A DNA stretch of 15,000 nucleotides from Chondrilla cf. caribensis (taxonomy: Eukaryota > Porifera > Demospongiae > Chondrillida > Chondrillidae): the NCBI GenBank assembly GCA_964020155.1, contig OZ026551.1, positions 5,014,874-5,029,873 of the forward strand. Reading direction: 5' to 3'. The translations under genes and the position numbers were made by a program. The notes under the pieces are model-generated. The model saw only the letters and a program-made list of their open reading frames with translations. It had not been told where the DNA came from and ran no database searches. Of the stretch, positions 11,339-15,000 are shown piece after piece (position 1 is the first letter of the stretch; each line of letters opens with the position of its first letter).

Positions 11339-12629
11339 ATGGCGTCCAGAGTGGTCGCCCGTCTACGTACCTCCTGTAGGCACATCAAGAATAGTGCGTT
11401 TTGTACCACGTACAGACATTCTGTTCCAATCAGAGCACTACCATGGCACTCTTCAACAGTATGCCGTACTGCGACGAGTTGTTACAAGTAAGAATAGTTA
11501 TTCATGTACCATAACGTATCTTTATTGGTGAACTTATTATCCACATATTTCCGTATTAAATAGCATGTGGTTTATAATATTTATTGAAAAAATTGTATAA
11601 CACAGAACTTATTGACATATCAGTGTTGACGGAATGTGTTTTGTGTGCAAATTTCTGAAAAATGTTAGTGGTGAATTAACCGGACTCACTCTAGCCATAG
11701 CTATATGTATAAAACGAGACTGTTATACAGTAACAGTTCCTCTGCTATGTCCTTTCCGTATTCCCCATATCTCCAGCAATCCGGGTCGTGTTCAGAGTAG
11801 ACCTTGTAGTTCAATGATGGAGAAGAGTGCGTTGGAGAAGGTGAACCAAGAGATGGTCAACCAACCACAGAACAAGTTGTTTGCTGTAGTGCACATTTGT
11901 GAGTGTGTGCAGTTGCCTTGTACAAGGAGTGGGAGTGGTGTATTTGAGGGTGATGTGTGTGGAGGTGATGTGTGTGAGGGTGATGTGTGTGAGGATGAGG
12001 TGTCTGGAGGTGATGTATGTGAGAGTGGTGTGTGTGAGGGTGATGTGTGTGGAGGTGATGTATGTGAGAGTGATGTGTGTAGTGATGTATGTGAGTGTGG
12101 TATGTGAGGGTGAGGTGTGTGGAGGTGATGTGTGTGAGGGTGATGTGTGTGGAGGTGATGTGTGTGGATGTGATGTATGTGAGGGTGATGTGTGTGGAGG
12201 TGATGTATGTGAGGGTGAGGCGTGTGGAGGTGATGTATGTGAGTGGTGTGTGTGAGGGTGATGTGTGTGGAGGTAATGTGTGTGAAAGTGATATGTGTGA
12301 GGGTGATGTGTGTGGAGGTAATGTATGTGAGAGTGGTATGTGGATGTATGTAAGTACACTTTATTACAAATAATATCATCTCTTCATATTAAATCTAGTA
12401 TATTTCTTCTACAATCCAGTATACTTCACTAGTATATCCTTTCTTCTTCAGGTGGTAGACAGTTCAAAGTTACACCAAATGACCTCGTTGTTGTGAACAA
12501 ACTACATGCTGATATTGGAGAGAGTATATTCCTTGAAAAGGTGTGTGCGTATGTAGGGTTAGTGTGTGGCGTGTATGGGTGTGTGGGTGTGTATGTGTGT
12601 GTGGAGTATCTTCATCCATACTGTATGTG

Positions 12630-12712
<83 letters not shown>

Positions 12713-12845
12713 CAATATCCTTCCACGTTGTTGTCTTGTTCTTAGGTTTTGTTGGCTGGTTCTGAGAACTTCACATTATTAGGGACTCCTATACTCAAGT
12801 ATGTACTGTATTCACTGTGTATTAATTACTGTATAAGTGAATGTG

Positions 12846-12902
<57 letters not shown>

Positions 12903-13268
12903 TAGTGGTGTTGACTGTCCCCTAGTATAGAATGGTTCAGATACACTCTGTTTTGTCTTTACTCATCATCTATAGTCCCAACCTAGTGCGTGTTACTGCT
13001 ACAGTCGTTGAGCATGGTAGAGCTGCAAAGATTGTCATTTTCAAGAAGAAAAGGAGAAAAAACTACAAAAGAAAGAAAGGTAATCCACCATCTCATGTGG
13101 TGTGCATGTGTAAATTCTAGCGTATGTACATTGGATATGTGTGTATGTTGTGTATGCACCATTTGACACACTGTACTCCTTGATGTTGATGGTCACTTTA
13201 AGCCACTAATATATAATATAATCCACACCTCACACATACACACATGAACGTACACATACGCACATGCA

Positions 13269-13314
<46 letters not shown>

Positions 13315-13387
13315 GCTTGTAGGTTATCGTCAAGACAACACGACATTACGAATCAACAGCATTGAACTCAAACCAACACTCAGATAA
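11339..13387 (+). CDS. MRPL21: Mitochondrial large-subunit ribosomal protein bL21m
   Basis: Six exons: 11339-11487, 11777-11898, 12452-12540, 12746-12798, 12976-13079 and 13323-13387. They give 582 nt, 193 residues; human MRPL21 has 205. All introns are GT..AG and phases join (2,1,0,2,1). The protein binds rRNA in the large subunit of the mitochondrial ribosome. The first 50 residues (MASRVVARLRTSCRHI..) contain many Arg and no Asp or Glu, as in a mitochondrial targeting sequence. The L21 domain follows: NKLFAVVHICGRQFKVTPND, GESIFLEKVLLAGSENFTLLG, NLVRVTATVVEHGRAAKIVIF, then a basic KKKRRKNYKRKKGYRQDNT stretch close to the bacterial L21 signature, and LRINSIEL at the C-terminus. Introns 2-5 carry GU- or CA-rich repeats. 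No AATAAA is obvious after the stop. Confidence 0.94.
11948..12348. repeat. 15-bp GT-rich minisatellite in MRPL21 intron 2
   Basis: Imperfect units of the kind GGTGATGTGTGTGAG and GGTGATGTGTGTGGA repeated about 25 times. They leave long open frames (EGDVCGGDV-type repeats, and histidine-rich repeats on the other strand). The array lies wholly between the MRPL21 exon 2 donor (11899) and exon 3 acceptor (12451), so it is intronic, not coding. Confidence 0.93.
12632..12711. repeat. (CA)n microsatellite, MRPL21 intron 3
   Basis: Pure CA tract that ends 34 nt before the exon 4 acceptor. The same 205-bp intron opens with a GU-rich stretch (12541-12603), so the two ends are complementary. Confidence 0.97.
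12847..12899. repeat. (TG)n microsatellite, MRPL21 intron 4
   Basis: Pure TG tract in the middle of the 177-bp intron 4. Confidence 0.97.
13271..13312. repeat. (CA)n microsatellite, MRPL21 intron 5
   Basis: Pure CA tract that ends 10 nt before the exon 6 acceptor (TGCTTGTAG). It occupies the place where a polypyrimidine tract would normally be. Confidence 0.97.
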
Positions 13388-14115
13388 ACAAACCATAAGC
13401 ATGTTCTAATGTGGTGTGATATGATATCAATTTTAATGTGTTATTCCATATGCATAAAATATGAAATCATTGTTGTTATTAATAATATCGTATGCTTTAT
13501 GTACTTCAATCTAACAACAGATAAACTCAGATTAATTTATATTAATGATTAGTAATGATAATGATATTGTAACAGTATTTTATTTGAATCAGATGAAACA
13601 TTGTATGTACTATAATATAATGAGACGTATTAATACCATTTGTATGTACATGCTGGTAGTATAAAATATATAATATTGTAGTTGCACAAATGTCATAGTA
13701 CATGTAGTAACTATATAAATCAATGCAGATCATTATGGGGCCAGTCTGCATGTTTTGTAACCCCATATATTGGAGATGGTTCTATGTGGTCAAATTCTGG
13801 CCATAGCACCACACTCAATGTATGGGGGAGAATAGGAGAGAATATGCTTAGCACCATCTTGTCTTGCTTGTAGGAGAGGGGGGTATCTTAAACTGATAAT
13901 TTAGTCTTACCTAGCTGGGAATGTAAAATAACTTATGAAACAATTCCCTTTTCCATATGTGGCCCATAACCATGGCTACATTCAGACTATTTGATAGGTT
14001 TTGATTGCATGGGAGAAACAGGTAATTCGGGTAAAAACAGTCGCGGGACTGCCATGCTGAGCACCTTATGTAGTTCATGGCAGAGAGATGTCAAGCTTAC
14101 ATTCAGTCTGGGACA
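13388..14115. other. AT-rich region downstream of MRPL21
   Basis: No coding exon is recognised. A loose inverted similarity exists between about 13768-13786 (CATATATTGGAGATGG) and about 14358-14372 (CCATCTCCATATATG), possibly the ends of a decayed element into which the MITE at 14116 later inserted. Confidence 0.4.
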
Positions 14116-14325
14116 TACTGTATAGCGGGAAATATTCGTGGGACAAAATTTTCACGGATTTCGCGGTTCGCCTAACATCCGCGAAACTTTTATCCGTGAA
14201 TTAGGCGTTCTCGCTGTTCTGTCGCGTGATTCTGGCCAGCATCCGTGAAAATTTTATCTGCGAATTTTCATTTTTAGAGCCATCTGCAAAAATTTTGTCC
14301 TGCGAAAATTTCACACTATACAGTA
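14116..14325 (+). mobile_element. MITE, family C, copy 2
   Basis: A 210-bp non-coding element begins TACTGTATAGCGGGAAATAT and ends in the near inverse, CGAAAATTTCACACTATACAGTA. Its interior repeats words such as GCGAA, CCGTGAA and AAATTTT. It shares the TACTGTATA ends and GCGAAA content with the element at 3198-3392, but the interiors differ, so the two are at most subfamilies. Confidence 0.7.
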
Positions 14326-14920
14326 GCTGAGGTCGTGAACCAATTCTGATGCACTTCCCATCTCCATATATGTATGTGGCCTGTATACACAGTCATGTCC
14401 ATAGCACCTCCAGATAGCTTCAATGTGTACCTGATCATTGCATCAGTATTGGTCATCAATCATATGCTAGTTATAATTATATGTATTATATTGATTTTAA
14501 CACAACAAAAGTACATAAATGCATTAATCTAGCAATATTATAGTATTTTGATTATTTTATTATTACTTTTATAATATATGTATACTGTTATATATTGTTA
14601 TTATTATAAATAATTCTATTAACCAATAATGTTGAAAACAATACATGCAAATATCGTCATTATAATACACTACGTACACACACCACATTGGACGATGCAT
14701 AATTATAACATTGTCACAAAGTCACATAAGAATTGATTGCACTTGCAAAAACAGGATGAAATGTCCGTACTTTACACAACACACATGCACGTACATGCAT
14801 GTACATGTAGATGGACAGCAGAAGGCAATATACAGTACATGATGTGGATTATTTTATTAACAATTACTGACTGTTAGCACATAATAATTATAGTTGAAAT
14901 TATGATACAATGACTATAAC
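14326..14920. other. AT-rich DNA with no recognised gene
   Basis: Long A/T runs (14460-14650) and a GTACATGCATGTACATG palindromic patch near 14792-14808. Nothing coding is supported. Confidence 0.5.
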
Positions 14921-15000
14921 ATGCTTGCTACACACACGATGGGTGAATTTACAGAAAACAGATTTCATGCGTTCACACCTGGAGCTCTGGACATTTTGGC
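14921..15000 (+). CDS. Possible start of a coding region cut by the window edge
   Basis: A frame with ATG codons at 14921 and 14939 stays open to the end of the window (MGEFTENRFHAFTPGALDIL from the second ATG). No family is recognised. A minus-strand frame is also open over the same bases. Too short to decide; included only because the base composition becomes less AT-rich here. Confidence 0.2.
   Translation, partial: MLATHTMGEFTENRFHAFTPGALDIL

Noticed and set aside
11634..11776. Open frame upstream of MRPL21 exon 2 as extra coding sequence
   Set aside because: The acceptor ATCTCCAG before 11777 joins exon 1 in phase 2, and the upstream residues do not resemble bL21m.
11792..12379. His/Thr-rich minus-strand frames and Cys/Gly/Asp plus-strand frames across a 15-bp repeat
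   Set aside because: The repeat is wholly inside MRPL21 intron 2, whose splice sites join in phase; no start context or domain supports a separate gene.
13542..13873. Short open frames downstream of MRPL21
   Set aside because: AT-rich, no family resemblance, no supporting splice sites.

Overview
This is nuclear DNA of an invertebrate animal. The genes are split by introns with GT..AG ends and matching phases, there are no operons or ribosome binding sites, and the non-coding DNA is AT-rich and full of CA/TG microsatellites and short inverted-repeat transposons (MITEs). Short introns, tightly packed genes, fibrinogen-domain lectin-like genes and a divergent WDR77 suggest an early-branching animal such as a sponge. 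That is an inference; a cnidarian or another invertebrate cannot be excluded from the sequence.

Layout. 1-490: two adjacent MITE-like elements. About 1020-2394 (+): a fibrinogen-related gene (FREP1), with a probable first exon that has no visible ATG and a clean fibrinogen-domain last exon. 3198-3392: a third MITE. 3786-6687 (+): a complete two-exon fibrinogen-related gene (FREP2) encoding signal peptide, coiled coil and fibrinogen domain. Its intron holds a long TG run, a local tandem duplication with a MITE in one copy, and a 53-bp-stem hairpin. 7122-7295: another MITE. 7599-11277 (-): a complete eight-exon gene for WDR77/MEP50, the WD40 partner of PRMT5. 11339-13387 (+): a complete six-exon gene for mitochondrial ribosomal protein bL21m (MRPL21). 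13388-15000: AT-rich DNA with one MITE and a possible start of another coding region at the right edge.

How the genes relate. FREP1 and FREP2 are tandem paralogs: same strand, same phase-1 intron before the fibrinogen domain, and similar sequence around the first exon. FREP1 keeps the calcium-site motif of the domain; in FREP2 it is replaced by an insertion. WDR77 and MRPL21 lie head to head with only 61 bp between their start codons, and that gap holds two CACGTG E-boxes, so they very likely share a bidirectional promoter. All exon joins given here were worked out by hand from splice sites, reading phase and remembered family sequence. No search or alignment program was run.
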